Shown here: piece after piece, positions 11,687-22,527 of the stretch
How positions within the stretch are numbered: position 1 is the stretch's first letter
How the letters are laid out: each line of letters begins with the position of its first letter
Source of the DNA: Dipteris shenzhenensis
Taxonomy: Eukaryota; Polypodiophyta; Polypodiopsida; Gleicheniales
Assembly (NCBI GenBank): GCA_047967505.1
Contig: CM106541.1
Strand: one strand, 5' to 3'
DNA length: 64,000 nt
Position numbers and translations under genes: made by a program
The notes under the pieces: generated by a model
Database searches by the model: none
Told to the model about the DNA's origin: nothing
Seen by the model: the letters and a program-made list of their open reading frames with translations, nothing else

Positions 11687-12795
11687 TGTTGGCTCTTTCC
11701 TATTGCTTTCGTAGGAAGAGCTGGATTTTCTATGTTTGCAGGGTTCCAAGGCTTTTTGTCACCTACAAATATATTGGGGTTGTCGTTTGTAGTATACGTG
11801 TAGCTTAGGACCTCGAGTCGTGTTCTGCTGAGAGATGTAGGCTTAAGTGTGGTAAGCAAACAAAGTGCATGCATGTGTAAAAGGAACATGTATCATCATG
11901 ATTGAGGTAATGAAGGCTTTCGCCTTCATTGGGGGTTCTAGAATTTAGGAGGAGTTTAAGGGTTAGAAGGAGGTTCCAGGGTTAGAAGGAGGTTCCAGGG
12001 TTTAGAAGGAGGTTCCAAGGTTCCAGGGTTCAGAAGGAGGTTCCAGGGTTTAGAAGGAGTCCAGGGTTAGAAGGAGGATCCAAGGTTCTGAAGGAGTCCA
12101 GGGTTAGCAGGAGGATCCAAGGTTCAGGGTAGAGTACATGGTGGAGAACTCGTCTCCCTCATAGATCATGGAGTTTAAGGGTTGAGGAACAAAGGGTTTA
12201 GGGGGAGCATAGGAGTGGGAGAGGAAGAAGGTGTAAGAGCATGGGGGAAAGAAGAGAGAGGAGGGAGGAGGAGGAGGGAGGAGGAGGAGAGAGGAGGAGG
12301 AGGAGGAGGGAGGAGGAGGAGGAGGGAGGAGGAGAGGGAGAGGATGGGTTACAAGGTTGGAGGTGAGGGGAGGAGGAGTTGCAAGGTTAGGACATGCTTT
12401 TGGACATGGAGTGCAAGGAAGCATGGACACTTGAGACAAATGAACACAATGCCCCAAAGAGTGTGGGCTTCATTCCATTATGGGGTATTTATACAAGTTG
12501 GAGAGCTTCTCTCTCTGCATGTAGGATTTGTAACACAAAGTTATAACACATTCTCTTTCTACATGTAGAGGTCGTATGTAGAAGTTGTAATACAAAGTTG
12601 TGACACAAAGTTGTATCACAAAGTTGTAACACAAAGTTGTAACACAAAGTTGTATCACAAAGTTGTAACACAAAGTTGTAACACATTCTCTTTCTACATG
12701 TAGAAGTCGTATGTAGAAGTTGTAACACAAAGTTGCATCACAAAGTTGTAACACATTCTCTTTCTACATAAGTTCATGTTGGCACAGAGTCAACA
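11687..12795 (-). repeat. LTR-B, 3' LTR of gypsy-1
   Basis: On the plus strand it starts TGTTGGCTCTTTCC and ends GAGTCAACA, so the minus-strand LTR runs TGTTG...CAACA. The first 225 bp match 22528-22754. It contains a minisatellite of about 22 bp (11960-12130, ggaggttccagggtt), a GGA run (about 12240-12345), a TATA box in reverse (atttatac, 12487-12494) and short tandem repeats of caaagttgtaaca (about 12530-12770). The 12795 boundary is inferred from the TG...CA rule. Confidence 0.65.
12530..12770. repeat. Short tandem repeats (caaagttgtaaca) in LTR-B
   Basis: A unit of about 13 bp, caaagttgta(a/t)cA, is repeated many times, twice interrupted by ttctctttctacatgtaga. Its position upstream of the LTR TATA box (minus orientation) suits U3 enhancer repeats. 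Confidence 0.8.
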
Positions 12796-13526
12796 TACAC
12801 CCGGATCCATTTTATTACCCGTCCTCGGGTTATGGCTTATTTTGATTTCAGAGTTGTGATGCCATGTGCGTAATCCAATCGTTCCTGCTGTAATGCTTTT
12901 GCACCATACAATTTGTGGTCTATAGTCAAGAAGCTTATCTGCTCTTAAGGAGGGGTAGTCATTGTTGAGGTTGTGGACACTGCCATCGAATCTTCTTGGC
13001 AGGAGGTTTGGCAGGGGTCTCGTTGTTCAGGCTAGCATTTCTTGCTATCTTGCATACATGTTGGATGTGATTGCACCCGTATCATTGAGCTTGTAGATAA
13101 TTTGTATGCAAGTATGATATTATAGCATATAGGAGACGGTTGTGATGTTTGGCGGGGGTCTCGTTGCGGAGGCTGCAGACTCTTTTGCCAATTCATCTTG
13201 AGTTTTGGCATAGCTTCTTGTCATGCTTGTGAATTCATTGCATGCTTTGAGAGTATGGAATGAGAGTGTGTGATACTATTATTGATGCAATCTATTATGT
13301 GCCTATGCAAAATTGTGTGAGTGCATGTGATGTGTCTAACTATATGCTTATTTGTGGGATTTAATAGGGAAACTAAGACTCAATCATCCCTAATATGAAA
13401 TTAATTAGGTCTTCCTACATGTGCAGAAATGTGCATATGCCAGTGAGCGTGCATGTAACAATCTAGTGCAAATTATATGTGCAAAAACATGCATATGCTA
13501 GTGAGTGCTCGTGATACAATATAATC
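12796..13526 (-). other. gypsy-1 3' non-coding region
   Basis: Between the end of the integrase frame and LTR-B. No frame is recognised. Next to the LTR the minus strand reads aatggatccgggtgta, a weak polypurine tract. Short repeats such as catgcatatgcyagtgagygt recur (about 13425-13515). Confidence 0.5.
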
Positions 13527-14596
13527 CTAACTAAGGAAAACTTGGTTTCCCAAATCTTCATTTTTGTCGGGGATGGCTTGCGTGTTGATGTAGTAGCGCT
13601 TCAGTCGGCTCCCGTTTATTATTGTGTTGAATTGGACTCCATCCAATGTTTCTAGCAGCACAGCTCCGATGGGATTCATCTTTTGTACTAGGCATGGTTT
13701 GACAGAAACTTGTCTTCTGTCAAACCATGCCTTTCTTCTGCGTTTGTCTGTTGTCATGGCATGGTAGGCAACTAGTCTTGTCTCTATATGCGTCTCCAAC
13801 TGATAGAGCCTTTCTTTCAAGGATTCCTGGTCTCCCATGCATTCCTGTACTGCGATGCGTAGACTTGGTATTACAAATTCGAGTGGGACCACAGCTTCAA
13901 GGCCGTACACCAATTGAAAAGGTGTGTTCCCTGTACTAACCTTGAATGTGGTTCTGTATGCCCATAAGGCAGCATTCAGTTTCTCTGCCCAATTAGAACG
14001 CTGTGGTACTACTACCTTGGTGAGGATAATGCATATTATTTTGTTGGTGGATTCTGCTAGTCCATTCCCTTGGGGGTAGTAGGGTGAACTTTTTCTATGG
14101 ATTACCATGAAGCCAGACAAGAGTTCTTGGATTACCTCATTAACAAAATGTGTGCCTCTATCCAACACAATTTCAATGGGGCATCCGAATCGGGTGATCA
14201 CATTTTCGTATAAGAATCTTGCTGTTCTTCTGACATGTTCTTCTGACATCTGCCTTTCTGGCTGCTTTAGCTTCAGTCCATTTTGTAAAGTAATCAGTGG
14301 CCACAATGATGTAACGTGCTTGTGTTTCTTTTGCTGCTGGATGTATGGGACCCACATAGTCAATCTCCCATTTTTCAAATGGTTTTTGTGCAACAATTGG
14401 TGTTAGGGGATTGAAGTCTTTGTGTTGTGGTTTAATAGTCCGTTGGCATACATCACAGCCTTTTACATATTCATAGGCATCTGCCCACAGTGTTGGCCAC
14501 CAGTAGCCTGCGAGGAGAACTTTTATTGCTGTGGCTTCCCCTTGGAAGTGTCCTCCTGCAATGCCTTCCTAGACTTCACTCAGGATTGGCATGATC
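13527..14596 (-). pseudogene. gypsy-1 integrase
   Basis: Read downward from 14596: the zinc-binding part (GGHFQGEA...GYWWPTLWADAYEYVKGCDVC), then WEIDYVGPIHP, VATDYFTKWTEAKAA, VLDRGTHFVNEV, SPYYPQGNGLAESTNK and WAEKLNAALWAYRTT. All three catalytic acids of a retroviral-type DD35E integrase are present (ATDY, LDRG, LAES). Frameshifts around 14200-14400 and 14597 separate it from RT/RNase H and break the catalytic core. The frame ends at 13527 after the C-terminal SRLKRYY region. No chromodomain was recognised. Confidence 0.9.
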
Positions 14597-16405
14597 TCAT
14601 GAGGCATTACAAATCTTCTTAATATTTTGTCCTTGCCCATCTTGTACAGTTGTCCCTGCAATGAGTTGATAGGGTGCAGCCTTTAGAATCAATTTTCTGG
14701 CATCTACTGCTTTCATGTCAGGGGGTGGTTTTCCTGCCATCAAGTACCCAATGATATCTCCGCACCATTCTGGAACAGCATCTATTTGAAATAGTGTGGC
14801 ATCTGATAAGTCGTCTTCTACTCCAGTGGCTTCTTCTCCCGACTTGACTCGAGACATGTGATCAGCAATGTAGTGTTGGGCACCTTTGCGGACCACTATT
14901 TTGAAGTTGAATTCTTGAAGCAAGAGGGATATTCTTCCTGCGGTACACGAACAGTTCACAAGATAAAGCAATGCTTGATGGTCGGTGTAGAAGACAAAAT
15001 CATTTGCCAGTAGATAGTGCCGAAATTTCTTTACACTATACACCATTGCTAGGGCTTTTCTTTCTGTGGTTGTATAGTTGATCTCTGCATCATTGAGTTG
15101 TCGACTGGCGAAGTAGAAGGGGTAGTATTTCTTATGTTCACCAAGTTGACAAAGCACACTCCCAATTGCATACTTGGATCCATTAGTATGTACATGAAAA
15201 TCAATATCCCAATTGGGAGATATAAGGATGGGTGCTGTGATTAGGCACCACTTTAAAAGCTTAAAGGCTTGATCGCACTCTTTGGTCCATAAGAACTCCA
15301 CTAATAATTTGTAAAGTGGTCCAGCTATCATGGCATACCACAATATAAATCTTCTATAATAGCCGACATGTCCCATAAAGACCTGTACACCTTTGGAATT
15401 TGTAGGAGGAGGCAATTCCATGATGATTTTGATTTTGTCCATGTCAGTTGCAATCCCATGTTGAGAGACAATGTGTCCCAAAACAACTCCATGGGTGACC
15501 ATGAACTGGCATTTTGTTGGATTTAGGGAGATGCCATACTCCTTGCATTTGATTAGTACTTCTTCAAGACATTTGAAGTGGTCCTATTTGTTTGAATGGA
15601 TGCACAAATCATCCAAGAACACCTGTAAAAACTTATTCAAAAATGACTTGAAAGCTGTGAACATGACTCACTGGAATGTGGCTGGGGCATTACAAAGGCC
15701 GAATGGCATGACTCTATATGCAAAAATACCCCATTCTGTAGCAAATGCTATTTTTGATTGGTCTTGAGGAGCAATTTGCACTTGGTTATAGCCACTGAAG
15801 CCATCCAAGAAGCTATATATTTTGGATCCTGCCACCTTTTCCAACACTGTTTCTGTAAAGGGTAGGGGATAGTGATCCCTAATTGTGGTGGCATTCACAT
15901 TTTTTAAGTTTACGCATACTTTGAGCTTCTTGTTGCGTTTAGGCACAATGACAATGGGTGAAACCCAATCAGTGTGCTCTATCTCGTAGATGAATCCAGC
16001 ATCTAGTAGTTTTTCCAGCTCGTCATAAACCATAATGCCATATTTAGGAATTGTACGATAAGGTCGACATACCTTAGGGTTAGCACCTTCCCTTATAGGT
16101 ATCGTGTATACTGCCACTTCTGGTGAAATTCCTTTCATCTCTTTGTATGACCATGCTAGGCAGTCACGGTATTCCATTAGGAGTTCTTTGAGTTTGGTTT
16201 CATCTTCTTGACGAAGCTGTTTCCCAATGAAAACCAAATTTTCTTCCTCCCCTTCAAGGGCGAGGTTTATTGTGCGTGTTTTTGCCGATCCCTCATAGAT
16301 TGGAGTTTCTCCAATGCTATCGGTTTCTTGAACTTCAGATTCTCTAAGTGGTCTTGGCATTGCTATTGGCGCACTGCCACTTGTATAATTGAAGTATTCT
16401 AGCAC
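14597..16405 (-). pseudogene. gypsy-1 reverse transcriptase and RNase H
   Basis: One frame runs from the protease region to 14597. It has WVSPIVIVPKRNKKLKVCV, SFLDGFSGYNQVQIAPQD, YRVMPFGLCNAPATFQ, the catalytic VFLDDL (F-x-D-D variant of Y-x-D-D), GHIVSQHGI, then RNase H (FHVHTNGSKYAIGSVLCQ, TTTERKALAMVY, FYTDHQALLYLV, HYIADHMSR). Two stops interrupt it, a TGA at 15670-15668 (after ATFQ, where relatives have Arg) and a TAG at 15586-15584. Otherwise the frame is unshifted, so decay is mainly by point mutation. Confidence 0.92.
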
Positions 16406-16408
16406 TTC

Positions 16409-17860
16409 TCAAAGATCGGCCTCTGATGGGGTTGAACTAGCTTGACATGTGTCATGTGTACTGGGTGGCATAGTTGCATTTATTAATTTGTTAGCTCTTC
16501 TTTTCTTTCTATTTCTAAAGTCTCTTGATCGAGCGCACATGTGGCTTATATTTTTGAAACTTCTTAAGTTGGGAACTGTGGGGTAACTTTTCCATTGGTA
16601 AGGCGTTTCCAAGTAAGGGCTCATGTGCTACACATATTCCTTCCAGTCCCTTAGGGGACATTCAAGAGGCGGTGGTTCTAATTTTGAGGGAGTTGACTTT
16701 GCAAGGTACAATTCGACAATCGTTGTTTGGACTCGTTTGAATTCGTTGACCTTGGCTTTTTTGCGATTTCCTCCTTCAGCTTTCTTGCGGGATCTTCTGC
16801 TGTTATTCAACTTTGGAGGTTCAACTTTTGGGAACTCGATTGCCATTAGGGCATGCTGAATCGCTAAGTCATTATCAAAGATTTGACCTTCAATTTCAAC
16901 ATTTGTAGCCTCTATTTCAAGGTCCCAAGGAAAATCTAAGTCATCATTGGTATGGGTACCTTCTTCAGGTTCATTATCCCACTCGAGGTCAGCCATAAAG
17001 AATGGCATCTCTAGATCGATTGGTTCTTCATGTTGGAGTGGAGGATCTACCTGTAGCGCCTTAGCATCGATCTGTGAGAAGATGGGGTCTAATGAATGGT
17101 AGTTGTCGATGGTTGCCAATGTTTGTATCCAGTTATTGACATTGCTTTGTGAGTCACCTACTATGGCATGCTGTTGCAAGGGAGCTGATTTGCTTGAGAT
17201 TGTTGTTGAAGATGTGTCATCCAACACTCTAGGCATAATTGGTTTAATAGCTCCTGTCCCCACATTCACCCTGACTACAGTGTCTTGATTCTGGATTGTT
17301 AGTCTATCATTTCCCCAGTCATGGAGGACTGATGCTTCCCGTAACCAAGGACGTCCTAGTAAGATTTGATAGGATTTTTTGGGGAGATCCAAGATTATGA
17401 ATTGAAGGGAAAAGCGGACTCCTGCGATCTTTGTGGACACGCCATTCACTATCCCCAAGGGTTTAGCTCGTGAATCATCGGCAAGGCGTATGTTAAAATT
17501 AGCCTTTTGCATTGGTGGGAGACCCCATTCTTTGTAGAGATCCTTGGATAGGACATTTACACCTGCTCCACCATCCACTATGGCTTGGACTTCATTATAT
17601 GCCTTGTGGATGAAAGGCACAGTAATGTTGCATATGTCATCTCTCTCACCCATCCGCACAGGGATATCTTCAATGTCATTCATAGGTGGAGGGGGATTTG
17701 TGAGTTCAACCCATCCTTTGAAACTCTCCCAGAGATTGGGACAATTCCATAAGAGGATTCCGATGGGAATTGACACAGGGCAACTCAGGATGCTAGAGAG
17801 TGCGGCTCCTTCAAGTTGACGTGGCGGTATATTCTGTTGTGGAGTCTGTTGTTGGAACAA
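16409..17860 (-). pseudogene. gypsy-1 aspartic protease and linker
   Basis: Contains EVQAIVDGGAGVNVLS (active-site Asp in D-G-G, the variant usual in many plant gypsy elements), IRLADDSRAKPLG and ILLGRPWLRE, the standard retropepsin landmarks. A long acidic, then basic linker leads toward RT in the same frame, broken only by TAG at 16630-16628 (EYV[stop]HMSP) and TGA at 16411-16409. It lies between Gag and RT, as in Ty3-gypsy Gag-Pol. Confidence 0.88.
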
Positions 17861-17941
17861 AGGCTCGAGTACAGTATCAATACTTTATGGGGCCAAGTCA
17901 TGGATTGGGTCTTGAGCTTGTTTCTCAGCCTCAAATTGAGC

Positions 17942-19816
17942 TTATTCATTTTGGACCCATTGTTGAAGTACCTGAAAATGAGCCTTCTCCACCTCTGCAT
18001 TCGGGTATGGAGCTTCTTTTATTTGAGGCTCGGGAGTTGATGTGGATGAGCTCGACTGCTCATTGCTTGGCAGAGGTGGAGGCACTTGTGCTTTCTTTTT
18101 CAGAAGTTGCTTTGGTTGGATTGGAATGTTATGGTCCTTGGTGGCCTCTTTTTGTTGGTGTGTAATTACATTGACAGGTTGTGACTTTACACTTGGTGGA
18201 CCCAGACTTTGATGGTCTACCCCAATGATGCCGATGGGGACGTCAGGCTTAACCTCTGTTTGTTCTGGGATCTTATTTTTCATGGGACAATCCATGCACG
18301 CATGTCCTATGCCACAATCTCTGCAGAGTGGTTGGAAAGTAGCTGGGCTACCACGATGAGGGCACTCTGTGATCCAGTGATTTTCTCCACAACCGTAGCA
18401 CTTGATTGGTGTGCGATATGTGTTGGGACGTACTTGATTTGCATAAACTGGTATTAGACCCTCTGCACCTTCTACATAGTACACTGGGTACTCTGCTTCA
18501 TACTCAAATGGCGAGTCTACTTCCTCGGCTTGTAATTGATGTATTGGAACTGCCTGAGGAGCTGGATCTGGTCCTCTTGGATATGGTCGTGGATTCGGAT
18601 TCCTGAGTAGTTGTGGGACTTGTGTCCAAATGGGAACAAGATTTAGCCTTGGAGCTGGGGCGCTTGTGCAAGTGTCGGTTGCTTATATACTGGCATGGGT
18701 GCCGCTTAGTATTGTTGAGGTCGAGGCGAGTTGTTGCGCATGTTGAAGATGCAATTGTTCTCATCATGGCCCCCAACGACGTAGATATGGCACCACAACC
18801 TTGGCAGTGGATTTGCTTGTGCAGTGATCCTAGCTCTGAGGACTGGGCACTCATTTGCTGAATGATTTGCCATGCAGTGTGGACACCAAACATTTTCTCA
18901 CCGTGCATATGTTTGAGTTGGCGGCTGAGACAAGTGAAGTTTTTGATTCATGGCCTGCATCATATCTTCTTTCAGCTTCAAGGTCATGGCCTCTAGGTGA
19001 TCTTCATTTAATGTTTCGACAACGGACTTGGATCTGCCTTTTTTGGAGTGCTTATCTCGGGTACTAGATCTATTGTCATCACTGCTAGTGTCTGAGTCTG
19101 TCATGCCATCCTCAATGTCAATGGCTGCCGCATGAGCAGCACTGAACGTTTCATAGCTGCTTATCTTTTTCATATCCTTTCGGATTTTCTTTTTGAGTCC
19201 TGAGGTACTTTGCATCTGGGCGTGGGTCACATTTGGTGATTAATCTCTTCATCTTACCCAGGTATGTGCGTACATCTTCTCGTCAGCCTTGTTTGAGCTT
19301 GCTTAGTTGGAGAGCGGGAACATCTTGTAGCCTCTTTGTTTGAAAGTGTCGTTTGAATTCTGTTTGAAGTAGGTCCCATGTGGCACGTTCTTCCATGAGA
19401 AGGTCTAGGTACCATTCAGACGCTTCATCAATTAAGGCCATGGGGAACCAAGCCACCTTGGTTTCATGGGATTGATCGCCACCTGCTCGGCATGCAGCAT
19501 CAAAATGCTAGAGGAAGCAGGCTGGATCTCCCCTACCATTATATTTAAGAAGTTCCAGTTTTCCCAAGGGGCGTCGGCCTTGATTGGTGTTATTTCTTCG
19601 ATTGAAGAAATTGTTATCCTCTGCATCGAGGTCGATATCCCCATGATTGTCATGACGACGTCCAGCCATGTTGGGGCGTGGAGGAGTTAGAGGGAGTGGT
19701 TGAATCTCAGGGGGGGATTCGGGGTAGAGGATTGGCAGGGGCGGTTGTTGCAGCGGAGTTATGTGCAGATGTGGCGAGCATTGGAGTCGAAGGCATTGGC
19801 CGAAACGTAGCTGCAT
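17942..19816 (-). pseudogene. gypsy-1 Gag with two CCHC knuckles
   Basis: The capsid region shows ALIDEASEWYLDLLMEE, WDLLQTEFKRHFQT and TYLGKMKRLITKC (about 19500-19200), typical of plant Retrotrans_gag proteins. Downstream (18430-18270) are two zinc knuckles, CYGCGENHWITEC and CRDCGIGHACMDC. Both have C-x2-C-x3-H-x4-C spacing rather than the usual C-x2-C-x4-H-x4-C. A Pro/Gln-rich tail leads to the protease. Several frameshifts and stops show it is dead. It would package element RNA. Confidence 0.82.
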
Positions 19817-20504
19817 GCAGATTGGGCAAGATTTGCCAAGGGTGTCTCTGCCACAAGTGCGGGGTGTGGATGCAGCTTTGTTAGGAGGGTTAGAGTGGTG
19901 CTAGTTTGTGTAGGGACCGTTGTGTTAATAATGTACCTAAGATTGTCCTACGTGTGTAGGAAAATGTGCCCATGCAGACGGATCGTTAATTGGAGGTCAC
20001 GGCATGAAGATATGATCGAATTTGTGTGAAACGAGGCCCACACGAGGGCGTGAATGAATGAGTGCTAGGGATGCCAAAATGGTGTGCAATGGGTTGGAAA
20101 AATACCCGGTAGCATGGTGTTTCCGTATGTGAAATCTGGGTTCAAACGGGGTTCAATTTGGGTCCCAAACGGATGAGTTTCGAGGGGTTAAAGTAGGGGT
20201 AAAATTTGGGGTTGGGGGGGGCCTAAGGGTGGTGTGAATGGACTTAAGGTCCAGCTGAGGGGTTGGAACCAAGTTGATCTAGTTAGATTAACTATCCTAT
20301 TTGTCTAGTAACCTAGTTAGGGTTAAACTGACCACAGTTAGTTCAACTAACTTAGTTAGGGTAACTAACCAACAGTTAAACTAACCTAACCTAATTGTAG
20401 TTAAAACTAACCTAACTAAGATTAACTTAACCCTAGGGTTAGCTTTAGGTTAGCTTTTTTGTGTGTGTGTGTGTGTGTGTGTGACTCCTCTGGGGGGCGT
20501 CTCG

Positions 20505-21060
20505 ATGGCGACGGCCGGGGGGAATGTTTTCATACAGAGGGGAGGGTGGAGGGGCGGGTGAGGAGGGTGGAGGGGCGGGTGAGGGAGGTGGAGGGGAGGA
20601 GAGTGTGGAGTGGGGAGTGAGGGAGGCGGGCGGAGGGCGGGGTGAGTGGAGCGGGGCGGTAGGGTGGGGTGAGTGGAGCGGGGCACGGTAGGGCGGGGGT
20701 GGCACGGTAGGGCGACTGGGCAGTGGCACGGTAGGGTGGTAGGACAGGCGGCGGGCAGGGGAGCGAGGTGGCGGGCGGGGGGTTCGCAGGAGAGGGGAGG
20801 GGAGGGGAGTAAAGTGGGAGGGAGGGCGTTGGCGGAGGGGAGAGGGCATCGGCGGAGGGGAGGTCGGGGATGCCACAACGGAGGGGCACGGGCGGAGGGG
20901 AGGTCAGGGGCGCCACGGTGGAGGGGCGTGAGCGGGCGGGCACGGGTAGAGGGGCACGGGCGGGCACCGCGACAGAGGGGCATGGGCGAGCGCTGGCGCA
21001 CTGTCACGGGTGGGCACTGCGAGCACCGCCGCAGCCAGGCGCTTGGCCCACAGCAAGGGC
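20505..21060. repeat. GC-rich minisatellite
   Basis: Dense in ggaggggcgggtgagg and ggcacggtagggcg units and rich in CpG, unlike the AT-rich surroundings. Period is irregular, about 18-35 bp. Confidence 0.8.
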
Positions 21061-21114
21061 TTAGGCTTTTTGCTTTAGTTTAGGAAAAGGATGAGCGTCC
21101 GGTGAGGGGGGGTA

Positions 21115-21118
<4 letters not shown>

Positions 21119-21182
<64 letters not shown>

Positions 21183-21365
21183 GAGAGAGAGAGAGTTAGA
21201 GAGAGAAAAAGAAAGAGAGAGTAAAGAGAGAGAGAGTGAGAGAGAGAAAAAGAGAGAGAGAGAGAGTAAGAGAGAGAAAAAGAAATAGAGAGTGAGAGAG
21301 AGAAAGGGGGAGGGAAAGAGGGAGATAGGGAAAGAGAGAGAGAGAGAGAAAGGGGGAGGGAAAGA

Positions 21366-21423
<58 letters not shown>

Positions 21424-21895
21424 AAGAGGGAGGGGGTGGTGGAGATGGAGGGGGAGGGGGGAGGGAGATGGAGGGGGAAAAGGGGGAGGGGGTGGTGGTG
21501 GTGGGAGATGGAGGGGGAGGGAAAGAGAGAGGGAGAAAGGGGGAGGGAAAGAGGGAGGAGGTGGTGGAGATGGAGGGGGGAGGGGGGGTGGTGGTGGTGA
21601 AGATGGAAGGGGGGAGGGGGTGGTGGTGGTGGAGGGGGAGGGGGGAGGGGGGAAAGGGGGAGGGGGTGGTGGTGGTGGAGATGGAGGGGGGAGGGGGGGA
21701 GGGAGATGGAGGGGGAAAAGGGGGGGGGGGGGGGGTGGTGGAGGGGACGTGAGGTGGGGGGGGAAGGAGAGAGAGGGGGGAGGTGGAATGGAGGGGGGGG
21801 GGAGGTGGAGATGGAGGGGGGAGGGGGAGGTGGAAAATGGAGGGGGAGGGGTGGGTGGATGGATGGGAGGGAAAAGAGAAAGAGGGAGAAGATCT
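21119..21895. repeat. Polypurine tract of about 780 bp ((GA)n, then GGGGGA/GGT)
   Basis: Starts with (TG)n and (GA)n, becomes GGGGA-rich with GGTGGTGG interruptions, and contains an uninterrupted G-run near 21720-21735. The plus strand is almost purely purine throughout. Confidence 0.95.
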
Positions 21896-22506
21896 TGACG
21901 CGAAACGCCGAGGTGGTGGCACCTGAACGCTCTCCAAGGTCTTTCTCGATGTCACAAAGAATGTTGAGGAACAATGGACGGTGGGTGGCTGGCTGGGTTA
22001 TCACTGCGAGATGGGCTCGAAGTCACAATGTGAGGATGGGAGTAAGGTGGTGGGTCGATGGAGAGGGAGGAGTGTCTTGCATAGGGCTCTGGAATGAAGA
22101 AGAGAATGGAGGCACAATGTGAAAGATGAAGAATGAGGGGGTGGAGTGGGTTTTTATAGGTAATGAGTTTAGGTTTAGGGTTAAACCCTAAACTTTTCCA
22201 GAGCCGTAACTTGTTATGGATAGCTTGGTTTGCTCTTCTGCAAAAAGGTGAAATGATCGAAATTGCAAGCTCTATGCATTCGTGTCCACTACCTAGCCTG
22301 ATTGTTTATCAAATGGCTTCTATTTAAGAAATAAAGAAAATTTCTTAAGGTAGTAACCCAAGGTTGATGCTTGGGGTTGATATGTTTGGCTAGAAATGGA
22401 AAAAAATATTACTCTCCTTGCCCTTAAGTGTTATTTTCGTGAAAGTTCGAAGTAGTTTGTTTTCTACACATACCTGCGTATGTTTACTCTTACTTGAGAT
22501 GCTAGT

Positions 22507-22525
22507 CTCCCTGGCAACGGTGCCA
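22507..22525 (-). other. gypsy-1 primer-binding site, tRNA-Asp type (minus strand)
   Basis: On the minus strand TGGCACCGTTGCCAGGGAG starts 2 nt after the LTR ending CCAACA (22528). It matches the tRNA-Asp-complementary site of plant gypsy elements and fixes the orientation of gypsy-1 and its 5' LTR. Confidence 0.85.
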
Positions 22526-22527
22526 AA

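Larger units (their letters stand above)
19885..22506 (-). other. gypsy-1 untranslated leader (2.6 kb), low complexity
   Basis: Lies between the primer site and Gag of gypsy-1. From low to high coordinates: 19885-20270 ordinary non-coding DNA; 20270-20457 CTAA/TTAG-rich DNA; (GT)n at 20460-20482; a GC-rich minisatellite 20505-21060; a purine tract 21119-21895; then unique DNA, with a TTTAGGG/CCCTAAA inverted pair near 22168-22190. Long translations across it are compositional artefacts (Ser/Leu, Pro or Gly/Glu runs). Confidence 0.65.

Noticed and set aside
12530-12770. Regular short repeats that could suggest a CRISPR array
   Set aside because: Repeats are about 13 bp with no unique spacers; they lie in the U3 of a plant LTR.
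20445-21083. Long Pro/Ser- or Gly/Arg-rich frames on both strands
   Set aside because: Six-frame openness comes from the GC-rich minisatellite, not from a gene.
21075-22004. 300-codon reading frames rich in Ser/Leu/Pro opposite the purine tract
   Set aside because: Pure consequence of the (GA)n/GGGGA repeat; no start context, domain or codon structure.
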